Assembly: GCA_021805025.1 (NCBI GenBank)
Contig: JAJZGF010000018.1
Coordinates: 1-36,331, forward strand
Reading direction: 5' to 3'
Source: Acidobacteriota bacterium
GTDB lineage: Bacteria > Acidobacteriota > Terriglobia > Terriglobales > Acidobacteriaceae
DNA: 36,331 bases
Below are positions 27,502-35,085 of this stretch, in pieces (position 1 is the stretch's first letter; each line of letters begins with the position of its first letter). The notes beneath the pieces are model-generated. The model did not search any database. It saw only the letters and a program-made list of their open reading frames with translations, and was not told the DNA's origin. A program made the position numbers and the translations under genes.

Positions 27502-30500
27502 ATGAACGAGGCCAATCTGCAAACTTCTGCTGCATCCCAACAGGCGCCTTATGGACAAGGCGGCCTGGCATTCACGCGGCGCTTTTCGCGCGACGGTGTT
27601 TCTCCTTATGAAGAAGTGCAGTGGGAGCTGCGTACAGCGCTGATTACCGACAGCAAGGGCAACACGATCTTTGAGCAAAAGAACGTGGAGACGCCGCTGG
27701 ACTGGTCGATGACGGCGACGAACATTGTGGCCTCGAAGTACCTGCACGGGCAGCTCGGCACCCCGGAGCGCGAGACCGGCGTGCGGCAACTCGTGGGCCG
27801 CGTGGCGGAGACGATTCGCGACTGGGGTGCCACGGGTGGGTACTTTGCTACCGGGCAGGACGCAGAAATCTTCTTTGACGAGTTGGCGGCGATGCTGCTC
27901 ACGCAGCGGGTGGCCTTCAACTCGCCGGTTTGGTTCAACGTAGGCTGCGACCGTCTGGAGCCCAACTCCGACGGGCAGAACTGGCACTGGGACCCGGCAA
28001 CGGGCGGTGTGCGCTTCTCTGCGACGGGTTATCGCAATCCGCAGTGCTCGGCCTGCTTCATCAACGCGGTCGACGACTCGCTCGACTCGATCCTGACCCT
28101 GGCCAAGACGGAGGGCATGCTGTTCAAGTGGGGTTCGGGTACGGGCACGAATCTGTCATCGATTCGCGGATCGATGGAGAATCTGTCGGGTGGCGGGGTA
28201 GCCTCAGGTCCGCTCAGCTTCATGCGTGGTTTCGACGCCTTCGCCGGGGTCATCAAGTCCGGAGGAAAGACACGCCGTGCGGCCAAGATGGTTATCCTGA
28301 ACGTGGACCATCCGGACATCATGGAGTTCATCGAGTGCAAGGCCAAGGAAGAAGCCAAAGCCTTCGCGCTCATCAAGGCCGGCTATGACGGCTCAGGCCC
28401 CGATTCGGAAGCCTATTCCTCCATCTTCTTCCAGAACGCAAACAACTCCGTGCGTGTGAGCGATGAGTTCATGCGCGCGTATGAGAGGGATGGCGAATTC
28501 ACCACGTATACGGTGAAGGACCACGAGCCCGTGAAGACCTACAAGGCCCGCGAGATCATGCGCAAGATCGCCGAGGCGACGTGGCTCTGCGGCGATCCAG
28601 GCCTGCAGTTTGATACGACCATCAATAAGTGGCACACGAGCAAGAACACGGCGCGCATCAACGCTTCAAACCCGTGCTCGGAGTACATGTTCCTGGACAA
28701 CTCTGCGTGCAACCTGGCCAGCTTCAACCTGATGAAATTCATCACGCCGGCCGGAACGTTTGACATTGCCGGCTACCGTCATGCGATCTCTGTTGTGATA
28801 ACTGCGATGGAGATTCTGGTGGATAACTCCGGCTATCCGACCGAGGCGATTGCCAAGAACTCGCACGACTACAGGCCGCTGGGTCTGGGCTATGCCAACC
28901 TGGGCGCGCTGTTGATGGCCTTTGGGCTGCCTTATGACTCGACCGCCGGGCGCGATCTGGCTGCGGCTCTTACGGCCATCATGTGCGGCCAGGCGTATCT
29001 GCAGTCTGCGATTGTAGCCGCGCAGTGTCCGCCGCTGTCGTCGGCCACGCCGCTCACGGCGAGTGTGGAGCGGCAGGGCGGCGCCTGCCCCGGCTTCTAT
29101 GTCAATCGCGAACCGTTCCTCGATGTGATCCGGATGCACCGCGCGGAGGTGAACAACATCGGCAAGTCGCGCATGAGCGGCGAGCCCTTCCTGGTTCCTC
29201 AGCTTGAGGCATTGATTGACGCCAGCCGCGAGTGCTGGGACATGGCGCTGCTCTACGGCGAGCGCTATGGCTATCGCAACTCGCAAACCACGGTGCTGGC
29301 TCCGACGGGCACGATCGGCTTCATGATGGATTGCGATACCACGGGTATCGAACCGGATCTGGCGTTGGTGAAGTACAAGAAGCTGGTGGGTGGCGGCATG
29401 ATCAAGATTGTCAACAACACCGTGCCTGCCGCGCTGTTCAAGCTGGGTTACAGTGACGACCAGGTGAACGCGATTGTCAGCTATATTGATGCGACGGGCA
29501 CCATTGAAGGTGCGCCGGGCATCAAGCCGGAGCATCTGGCAGTGTTTGATTGCAGCTTCAAGCCAGCCAAGGGCACGCGCTCCATCCAATACATGGGGCA
29601 TATCAAGATGATGGCGGCAGCGCAACCGTTCCTTTCCGGCGCCATCTCGAAGACCGTGAATCTGCCCCATGAGGCGACGGTGGAAGATGTGGCGGAGGCG
29701 TACGCCGAGAGTTGGCGTCAGGGCATCAAGGCCGTAGCGATCTATCGCGATGGATCAAAGGGAACGCAGCCGCTGAACACGAGCCTGGATGCGAAGCGCG
29801 AACCCTCTGCGCTGGATGCGGCAGCCATACGCATGCTGGCCCAGATGGCGGCCGGGCAAGCTGTTGCGGATGCGGATGTGAAGACCCTGGAGGCGCGCAT
29901 CACTGACAAGCTGGAAGTAACAGCCAGGCAGGTGATCGCCGCGGCCGCAGCTTTCCAGAAGTCGCTGGATGAGATTGCAAAGGCCGCGCAGACGCCTCTG
30001 CTGATGCCGATGGGCACGGTGGATCCAACACCCGCTCCACCGAAGCTCACGGAGCAGGACCTGAATGCTCCGCCGCGCGCCGTGCGGCACCGTCTGCCGG
30101 AGGAGCGCGCTTCCATCACGCACAAGTTCTCCATCGCAGGGCACGAGGGCTACATCACGGTGGGCCTCTATCCCACAGGGCAGCCGGGCGAAATCTTCAT
30201 CAAGATGGCCAAGGAAGGTTCGACGGTATCGGGCCTGATGGATGCATTTGCCACCTCGATTTCGCTTGCCCTGCAGCACGGAGTGCCGCTGCGCGTACTA
30301 TGCGAGAAGTTCGCTCACACGCGTTTTGAGCCGTCAGGCTGGACGGGCAACGAGCAGATTGGCTATGCCAAGAGCTTGATGGATTACATCTTCCGCTGGC
30401 TCAACCTGCGTTTTCTTTCCGGCACGCAACTGAGCCTGTTTGCCGGGCTGGCCCCGCAGGCGCCGCAGCTTCCCGCCTCGCCTTCACTGATTCCCGAGTC

Positions 30501-30852
30501 GGAGCCGGGCGAGGAAGGCAGCATTCCGCAAAGCCAACTCGCACGCCTTGCAGAAGAGGTTGCGCGCAAACTCAACCAGGTGAGCGCGCAGGCCAACGCC
30601 GCGGGAATGGGCAGCACCAAGGCGTCGGCCGGCGGCATCGCTCCGGAGATCCAGGCGGCGAGTGAGACTAAGGCCGCTCCGAGCCATGGACCCGCGCTGC
30701 AGGATCGCGGCATTTATCATGCGGCCGATGCGATGCGCGACATGTACGACATGGGCGATGCGCCAAGCTGCGGAACCTGCGGCGCCATTATGGTGAGAAA
30801 CGGAAGTTGCTATCGCTGCATGAGCTGCGGTTCGACGTCAGGATGCAGTTGA
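27502..30852 (+). CDS. nrdJ: Vitamin B12-dependent (class II) ribonucleotide reductase
   Basis: 1116 residues. It reduces ribonucleotides to deoxyribonucleotides using adenosylcobalamin to form the thiyl radical. Motifs: RVAFNSPVWFNVGC, QCSACFINAVDDSLDSI, FKWGSGTGTNLSSIRG and NASNPCSEYMFLDNSACNLA (active-site Cys and Glu), and TVLAPTGTIGFMMDCDTTGI. The C-terminal ~300 residues hold the class II-specific extension and end in a cysteine-rich tail, CGTCGAIMVRNGSCYRCMSC, which acts as redox-active/zinc-ribbon C-terminus. Start ATG 27502 has AGAGGA six bases upstream. Preceded by its own promoter and followed by a terminator, so it is monocistronic. Confidence 0.97.
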   Translation: MNEANLQTSAASQQAPYGQGGLAFTRRFSRDGVSPYEEVQWELRTALITDSKGNTIFEQKNVETPLDWSMTATNIVASKYLHGQLGTPERETGVRQLVGRVAETIRDWGATGGYFATGQDAEIFFDELAAMLLTQRVAFNSPVWFNVGCDRLEPNSDGQNWHWDPATGGVRFSATGYRNPQCSACFINAVDDSLDSILTLAKTEGMLFKWGSGTGTNLSSIRGSMENLSGGGVASGPLSFMRGFDAFAGVIKSGGKTRRAAKMVILNVDHPDIMEFIECKAKEEAKAFALIKAGYDGSGPDSEAYSSIFFQNANNSVRVSDEFMRAYERDGEFTTYTVKDHEPVKTYKAREIMRKIAEATWLCGDPGLQFDTTINKWHTSKNTARINASNPCSEYMFLDNSACNLASFNLMKFITPAGTFDIAGYRHAISVVITAMEILVDNSGYPTEAIAKNSHDYRPLGLGYANLGALLMAFGLPYDSTAGRDLAAALTAIMCGQAYLQSAIVAAQCPPLSSATPLTASVERQGGACPGFYVNREPFLDVIRMHRAEVNNIGKSRMSGEPFLVPQLEALIDASRECWDMALLYGERYGYRNSQTTVLAPTGTIGFMMDCDTTGIEPDLALVKYKKLVGGGMIKIVNNTVPAALFKLGYSDDQVNAIVSYIDATGTIEGAPGIKPEHLAVFDCSFKPAKGTRSIQYMGHIKMMAAAQPFLSGAISKTVNLPHEATVEDVAEAYAESWRQGIKAVAIYRDGSKGTQPLNTSLDAKREPSALDAAAIRMLAQMAAGQAVADADVKTLEARITDKLEVTARQVIAAAAAFQKSLDEIAKAAQTPLLMPMGTVDPTPAPPKLTEQDLNAPPRAVRHRLPEERASITHKFSIAGHEGYITVGLYPTGQPGEIFIKMAKEGSTVSGLMDAFATSISLALQHGVPLRVLCEKFAHTRFEPSGWTGNEQIGYAKSLMDYIFRWLNLRFLSGTQLSLFAGLAPQAPQLPASPSLIPESEPGEEGSIPQSQLARLAEEVARKLNQVSAQANAAGMGSTKASAGGIAPEIQAASETKAAPSHGPALQDRGIYHAADAMRDMYDMGDAPSCGTCGAIMVRNGSCYRCMSCGSTSGCS

Positions 30853-30870
30853 CTACTTTTACATACTTTT

Positions 30871-30906
30871 AGTGGAGCAAACTGCTAATTTGCTCCACTT
30901 TTCTTT
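30871..30906 (+). terminator. Rho-independent terminator of nrdJ
   Basis: Perfect 11-base stem AGTGGAGCAAA / TTTGCTCCACT (30871-30881, 30889-30899) with a 7-base loop and a T-rich tail TTTCTTT, 18 bases after the stop. Confidence 0.93.
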
Positions 30907-31214
30907 GTTGTGAGGAGATGAGAAATATATCTACTTACATCATCATCATCAATCTCGTTTTGCGGCAGCGCTGGCTCAAAATTTGCGGCAGCGCAGGATT
31001 TGCGTCGGCTGTCGCACGTCGCACCGCACAAGCTCGTGAAGTAGGCTCCTCATCCTGAAGTCCTGAAGCTTAAGAGAGGCACCCCGCCCGATGAGTTATT
31101 GCCAGGATGTCTGGAAGGACGTAGATATGATTCAGAGTTAATAGCCGAAGGATCGACCGGTCACGAAATCATGGAAGATCTATTTGAAAATTGCCATGGT
31201 CCTTACACCAATCC
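30907..31214. other. Intergenic gap between nrdJ and the Rep-like gene, with a direct repeat
   Basis: No gene is supported. A 13-base direct repeat TTTGCGGCAGCGC occurs at 30959-30971 and 30982-30994 (23-base period), and a short CAT microsatellite precedes it (30939-30950). A reading frame across 31099-31416 overlaps the Rep-like gene antisense and has no family resemblance. Confidence 0.45.
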
Positions 31215-32033
31215 TCAAATGAAGGCAAGGACACCTCGGATAGTATTTGCGAGTTGTCTCCGAGCGATGTCTTCAAGTATCTCAGAGCGAATTCTCGCGA
31301 TTTTCGGATCTTTGATTAATACTTTTCGTATCGCTTCAAGTTTCACATTTAGCGAATCACCTGAATACCTCTCAGCAAACTGTTGTTCGATTATATGGTC
31401 GCAGAATTCGGCATAGCTGATCTCCAATTCTGCAATCCGTTGCCGCGCTTGCTCCGCCAGCCTTTCCCTTTTCTCTTGTTCGTCCCGCCGTCGGCTGGTT
31501 ACGAAACCACTCGGAATGCGGATATCGTTTCTCAAGTAGTGGACCAACAAGCTTTGCGCATGGCGTATGTGATTTCTCGGTTGACTCGTAAGATGTGAAA
31601 CGTATTCGATGGTGTCCACGATTACCGCATCGCTAACAGATCCGATCAGTTCCTTAGCCACGGACGGATCGATCCCGAAATCGACCAGATGCCTGAACGC
31701 ACACCCTCCGTTATCGCCTTCTGACATTCGTATGCCGCGATCCGGTTGCACAGAAATGTCGGATGCGGGAGGTCGAAATGGACCGCATAGCTCGATTCTT
31801 GCAAGTTTATGTTGATTCGCCTGTGCCTCAACCCTGCATACCCCTGCAGACTGTAATTCCGATATGTCCTTCTCCAATGAACCCTTGCTCCTGCCAACGG
31901 CAACCGCCAAAGCCGGATACCGAACCTCAATCGAACCATATTGCCCGATGGATTCGAGGTAAATGTGACAGTAAAGCTTAAGAGCGTCGCCGGTAAGAAT
32001 TGCTTTCACCTTTGCGAGGAGCATGTCGTCCAT
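31215..32033 (-). CDS. Replication-initiator-like winged-helix protein
   Basis: 272 residues. The N-terminal ~90 residues look like a winged helix (ALKLYCHIYLESIGQYGSIE, then VAVGRSKGSLEKDISELQSA). After a linker the central part (VDFGIDPSVAKELIGSVSDA, then VSHLTSQPRNHIRHAQSLLV) resembles the helical domain of plasmid/phage replication initiators and DnaD-like proteins. A charged coiled-coil stretch (RRRDEQEKRERLAEQARQ) and a helical C-terminus follow. No catalytic residues are recognised. AGGAG lies about 11 bases before the ATG. It lies in an accessory patch with lower apparent GC and broken genes, consistent with a mobile element remnant; I cannot name its family securely. Confidence 0.6.
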   Translation of the reverse strand: MDDMLLAKVKAILTGDALKLYCHIYLESIGQYGSIEVRYPALAVAVGRSKGSLEKDISELQSAGVCRVEAQANQHKLARIELCGPFRPPASDISVQPDRGIRMSEGDNGGCAFRHLVDFGIDPSVAKELIGSVSDAVIVDTIEYVSHLTSQPRNHIRHAQSLLVHYLRNDIRIPSGFVTSRRRDEQEKRERLAEQARQRIAELEISYAEFCDHIIEQQFAERYSGDSLNVKLEAIRKVLIKDPKIARIRSEILEDIARRQLANTIRGVLAFI

Positions 32034-32099
32034 ATCTAAGGTCGCTCCTGACGATCGACATCATGACATACGCGATTCCACATAGGACCTACCTAGCGC

Positions 32100-32379
32100 T
32101 CATTCCTTGAATATCTTCCGGAGCAATTTGATCATCGGCTTTACCAAGAACGCCCGCTCATTCCGACCTGGATCGACAATGCGGTCTTGGAGGATGAGCA
32201 ATCCGAAGCTGCGCAGGTGAAGAGGATTCAGCAATCGTGCGGCGAGACCCCGGAAGTCGATTAGAGGGACAGTTTAGTTGGCCGATATCGAACGCGCCGA
32301 GCATTTCGTCACCTGCGGGAAACGATCCACGTTCTTGATTAATTCTCATGAGCGTGATACTTGAGTGCCGTCGGCTCAT
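32100..32379 (-). pseudogene. Frameshifted copy A of a tandem gene pair of unknown function
   Basis: Starting from ATG 32379 a frame reads to GAFDIGQL; one extra base near 32275 shifts it, and the other frame continues as VPLIDFRGLAARLLNPLHLR, SFGLLILQDRIVDPGRNERA and FLVKPMIKLLRKIFKE, stopping at 32100. This matches copy B (next entry) position for position, so the frameshift is real damage rather than a spurious call. Over 90 aligned bases (32171-32260 against 32485-32574, constant offset 314) I count 61 identical. Family unknown. Confidence 0.55.
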
Positions 32380-32407
32380 TGTCGCAAAAGCGTCGGGATT
32401 CTCTACT

Positions 32408-32668
32408 TCAGTTCGCTGATTGCATCACCTGCTGCAAAATTAGTACCTCTGACTTGTCCAAAAAGACTCGATCGTTTCGATCCGGCGCGACAATGCGATC
32501 CTGTTGGAGTATCAAACCGAACTGCCGCAGGTGAACCGGATTCAGGAGACGAGATGCAACCGCCCGAAGCTCGAGCATTGGAACGTGCGGCGAGGTCTTG
32601 AGCGCGAGTCGTCCCGTCTGAATTACGGTTTCTACGTCATAGACCCCGACTTCCCGAAGCGCTCTCAC
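32408..32668 (-). CDS. Copy B of a tandem gene pair of unknown function
   Basis: 86 codons from a GTG; the frame is open a further 35 codons upstream without a good start. The conserved part is VPMLELRAVASRLLNPVHLR, QFGLILQQDRIVAPDRNDRV, then FLDKSEVLILQQ. It is the paralogue of the frameshifted copy A that follows 28 bases downstream. The upstream part begins right where a decayed OLD-like N-terminus ends in another frame, so copy B may itself be a fragment. No family recognised and no membrane segment or signal peptide is seen. Confidence 0.4.
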   Translation of the reverse strand: MRALREVGVYDVETVIQTGRLALKTSPHVPMLELRAVASRLLNPVHLRQFGLILQQDRIVAPDRNDRVFLDKSEVLILQQVMQSAN

Positions 32669-32757
32669 GAGAGCGTTATGCTGTGCGTCTCTCCCAGCCT
32701 CACGTCCAGCGATTTGAAGTTGCGAAAGTTCTTGATAATGATCCTGCTCAGCCGCAT
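32665..32757 (-). pseudogene. N-terminal remnant of an OLD/RecF-like AAA ATPase
   Basis: From ATG 32757 the frame reads MRLSRIIIKNFRNFKSLDVR, LGETHSITLS and stops. The first 23 residues are the typical first strand-helix of OLD-family nucleases and RecF/SMC-type ATPases (I-x-x-F-R-N-F-K-S-L-D-V-x-L-G). The expected Walker A (GxNxxGKS) should follow within ~10 residues but is missing; the gene is cut short. OLD nucleases are phage-defence proteins, so this is a decayed accessory gene. Confidence 0.55.
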
Positions 32758-32831
32758 GACTTACGCCATCTCTTTCCTAGACCATTTTGCATTTATTCGG
32801 AATTTGGTTTACGCGCATGATTTTCCAGTTG

Positions 32832-34091
32832 TTATCTCCGGAAGCTGTCTCGCGTGCTCTCGCAGCGGGTTCGTATAAGTGCTGCGACGGCTTCGGCGAC
32901 AGGATTGGCAATTTCGATTTTTCCGAGAGAGGCCAGTACCGTATCGGCCAGTTCGGGGACGCGCTGTTTCAAGAGCGGTTTGCCAAGGCCCGCCTCTTCC
33001 GCCAGCTGCTCGAAATCCTTTGGCACGACCTTCTCCGACAGATATTCGCCGCCGATCTTCATCGCCATGTCCTTGCTCAGTTCCGGGTAATAGACCGTGC
33101 TCACGATGTCGTACAGCGGCGCCAGGCTGATCTCAAGGTTTTCCGTTCCGACACCGTGATAGAGCAGGGAGAAGTTCTTGCCGTGCGCGTCGTTATTGCC
33201 GACGAGATAGTTGAAGATCACCGCGTCGAGATAACGCGCCAGGTCAACGACCGGCGCACTTGAGACGTCGCGCAATAGGCCGAAACATTGCTTCAGGGAC
33301 GGGCCACCCTCTTTCTGGTATTTCATTTCCGAGACGATCCCCTGTGCCTGGCAGAAGTCTTCCTGGTGGAGGCGTTCGAGGACGGGCGGCCCGCCGGCCG
33401 TCGGCCGGTGCGCCCGGTCATACCGCTCGACCAGCAGGTAATCCATGCCGTCGACGCTGCGGGTTTCGACCGCCGCCGCCGGCAGCCCTGATGCCGCCGC
33501 CAGCCTCATGCAGAGATGTTCGTTGAAGACGACGCCGGCGAAACGCTCGACTGCGGGTTTGAGGATATGCGTGCTGGGTGCGCCGCCGAGTGGCAGGGAA
33601 ACTTCGTCGTCTTCGATGCGGACGGCGACCTTGTCCTGCGCGCCGGCGAGCGAGAGGCGTATCCCTTCGTCGCCGGCCAGGAGCGGGCGTTTGGGAAGCT
33701 CTTTCAGAATCGCGGTAAGTTCGGCCGGCGAGAGCGGGCGGTAGCCGTAATGCTGTTCGGGCAGCTTTTCGCCTGCCGGAATGAAAGTAACGGCGCCGGC
33801 GCACTCGCCGCCGATTTGCTCCAGCATGGCGTAGTCGTTGCGCGCGCTGATGCCGAGATTGCGGGCGATGAGTTCGCGCTTTGCTTGTTCCGGCAGTATG
33901 CCGCCGAAGAAGCCGCGGCACTCGTTGCGCGAGAAGCGCTCTTTGCGCAAGGGCAGCGATTGCGAGAGCGGTGTTGCGCCTGGCCGGTTCAGCCAGCTCT
34001 CGGCATAGGCGAAGCGCATCTGGCCGCCATCGTCCTGGACGAGCTGGCCGGCGAGTTCATTGTGCAGATAGACATCGAGCGTCCGCGCCAT
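32832..34091 (-). CDS. hipA: HipA toxin, serine/threonine kinase
   Basis: 419 residues, full length for the family. In E. coli HipA phosphorylates glutamyl-tRNA synthetase and causes growth arrest and persistence. The N-terminal domain (LDVYLHNELAGQLVQDDGGQ, then SQSLPLRKERFSR and FFGGILPEQ) is followed by the kinase core: the phosphate loop RLSLAGAQDKVAV with S147 matching the E. coli autophosphorylated serine, K178 in HILKP, D301 in NNDAHGKNFSLL and D328 in APLYDIVS. All catalytic residues are present, so it should be active. It begins two bases after hipB ends. The N-terminal pattern suggests the single-chain HipA type, not HipS/HipT. Confidence 0.96.
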   Translation of the reverse strand: MARTLDVYLHNELAGQLVQDDGGQMRFAYAESWLNRPGATPLSQSLPLRKERFSRNECRGFFGGILPEQAKRELIARNLGISARNDYAMLEQIGGECAGAVTFIPAGEKLPEQHYGYRPLSPAELTAILKELPKRPLLAGDEGIRLSLAGAQDKVAVRIEDDEVSLPLGGAPSTHILKPAVERFAGVVFNEHLCMRLAAASGLPAAAVETRSVDGMDYLLVERYDRAHRPTAGGPPVLERLHQEDFCQAQGIVSEMKYQKEGGPSLKQCFGLLRDVSSAPVVDLARYLDAVIFNYLVGNNDAHGKNFSLLYHGVGTENLEISLAPLYDIVSTVYYPELSKDMAMKIGGEYLSEKVVPKDFEQLAEEAGLGKPLLKQRVPELADTVLASLGKIEIANPVAEAVAALIRTRCESTRDSFRR

Positions 34092-34093
34092 CT

Positions 34094-34348
34094 TCAGTTT
34101 TCCTTCTTCGTCGTCGTAGTAGTTGCCGTCGTCGTCGCCGGCGGCGTAAAAGTCACTTTGATCCCGAGCGTCTGCAGGACTTTCAGCGCCTTGCCAATCT
34201 CGCAGGTTTCCTTGCCCCGCTCTAAGTCGATGACGAAGCGCAGCCCCGTTCCCGAGGTCAGCGCCAGGTCCTTCTGGGTGACGCCCAGTTTCTTGCGCGT
34301 GTCCCGGATCATCAGGCCGATTTGTTGCGACGTATATCTCAAAGCCAT
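34094..34348 (-). CDS. hipB: HipB antitoxin (XRE-type repressor)
   Basis: 84 residues. A lambda-repressor-type HTH occupies about 8-62 (IGLMIRDTRKKLGVTQKDLA, then SGTGLRFVIDLERGK), followed by a beta strand (IKVTF) that dimerises in HipB proteins, and a low-complexity Thr/Lys tail (PPATTTATTTTTKKEN) encoded by trinucleotide repeats. HipB binds HipA and represses its own operon. GGAG directly abuts the ATG, an unusual spacing. The four operator-like repeats just upstream fit autoregulation. Confidence 0.94.
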   Translation of the reverse strand: MALRYTSQQIGLMIRDTRKKLGVTQKDLALTSGTGLRFVIDLERGKETCEIGKALKVLQTLGIKVTFTPPATTTATTTTTKKEN

Positions 34349-34362
34349 CTCCGTTAGGAATG

Positions 34363-34524
34363 TTACCGTACGGGAATATTACGATGTTTTTCGGCTGAAA
34401 TCAAGAAGATATTACCGTACGGGAATATTGGGCATTTCCGAGTGCCAAAATCATCTAAATGTTACCGTACGGGAACTTCTCTCTTTTGGGAGGCCCAAAT
34501 TGCCGGAATATTACCGTACGGGCA
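34363..34524 (-). promoter_or_regulatory. Four-copy operator array upstream of hipBA
   Basis: Four copies of TTACCGTACGGGAA at 34363-34376, 34412-34425, 34462-34475 and 34511-34524 (the last ends GGGCA). Start-to-start distances are 49, 50 and 49. The core CCGTACGG is a perfect palindrome and the whole is palindromic but for one base pair. The first copy overlaps the predicted transcription start and the second lies just upstream of the -35. These are most likely HipB operators, as E. coli hipBA also has four. Confidence 0.85.
34376..34404 (-). promoter_or_regulatory. Sigma-70 promoter of hipBA
   Basis: On the minus strand TTGATT (34399-34404), 17 bases, TAATAT (34376-34381). The start point would fall at about 34369, inside the first operator, leaving a ~20-base leader to hipB. 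Confidence 0.75.
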
Positions 34525-34784
34525 CATCAGGCCATGCCGTGAGACTTGTTTACATGTAGCCAATTTGGCCGGCTCGTGAGCAAGCATGCAGGCAGCCCCA
34601 GATGACCGAGTCGCCGTTTCCAGGGGCAATGCCAGAGCATGGAGTCGCCGGCGCGGGGGAAGAACTGGCGTTCGTGCAACGCCTTCGTTATCAAAGCCCG
34701 ATGCGGGATAATCGACGCGGCACCGAGATGAACTGAGACGGTTCGCCCACTCGCGGCGAGAGAATGAGAGCGAGGCCATGAAAC
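34525..34784. other. Gap upstream of hipBA with a weak coding trace
   Basis: No intact gene. On the minus strand a frame through about 34660-34760 reads ANRLSSSRCRVDYPASGFDN and EGVARTP, vaguely like the end of sulfatase-modifying (FGE-like) proteins (R-x-x-P-x-x-x-x-D-x-G-F-R-V-A-R), but short of the conserved Phe-Arg. I treat it as a possible fossil only. Confidence 0.2.
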
Positions 34785-34979
34785 ATGAGCGACGAGCTGC
34801 TTTTCAATAAATACGAGATCTGCGGCGTTATTCAGGGTCAGACCGAAACAGTAAAAAAACGCGTGCAGTCAATCCCGGCCAATACGCTCCTTAATGTGAG
34901 CGAACATGACCTTGTTCAGGCGCTCTTTCGTAATGGTAAGTCGGCAAGGCGACTGGAATCTCGTGCCCTCCCGCCATGA
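34785..34979 (+). pseudogene. 5' fragment of a conserved hypothetical gene
   Basis: 64 codons. The first ~47 residues (MSDELLFNKYEICGVIQGQT, ETVKKRVQSIPANTLLNVSE, HDLVQAL) look like a genuine protein start with a helix-rich amphipathic pattern of a kind I associate with large hypothetical proteins in accessory DNA. After HDLVQAL the sequence turns to Arg-rich non-coding-like residues and stops, so the gene appears truncated. I do not recognise a named family. Confidence 0.4.
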
Positions 34980-34985
34980 GGGGGT

Positions 34986-35009
34986 CCCAGGAGGCTCTCG
35001 GAGCCTGGG
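34986..35009. repeat. Inverted repeat between gene fragment and Lnt-like gene
   Basis: AGGCTC-TCG-GAGCCT (34992-35006) inside CCC...GGG; can also pair as CCCAGG...CCTGGG. No T tract follows on either strand, so it is a weak terminator candidate for the minus-strand Lnt-like gene or a scar of an insertion. Confidence 0.35.
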
Positions 35010-35085
35010 GCGTTTCTGAGGACTTGAGCTGAACTGTCGGGATCAAGTGTGGTCGCAATCCCGAAAGCCATGCTGGAGGCACGGA

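Noticed and set aside
31099-31416. Plus-strand frame of about 105 codons downstream of nrdJ
   Set aside because: Overlaps the Rep-like gene on the other strand, no ribosome site, no recognisable protein pattern.
33516-34559. Plus-strand open frame of 347 codons opposite hipBA
   Set aside because: It is antisense to the clearly recognised hipA and hipB genes and runs through the operator repeats; its length reflects the codon bias of hipA.
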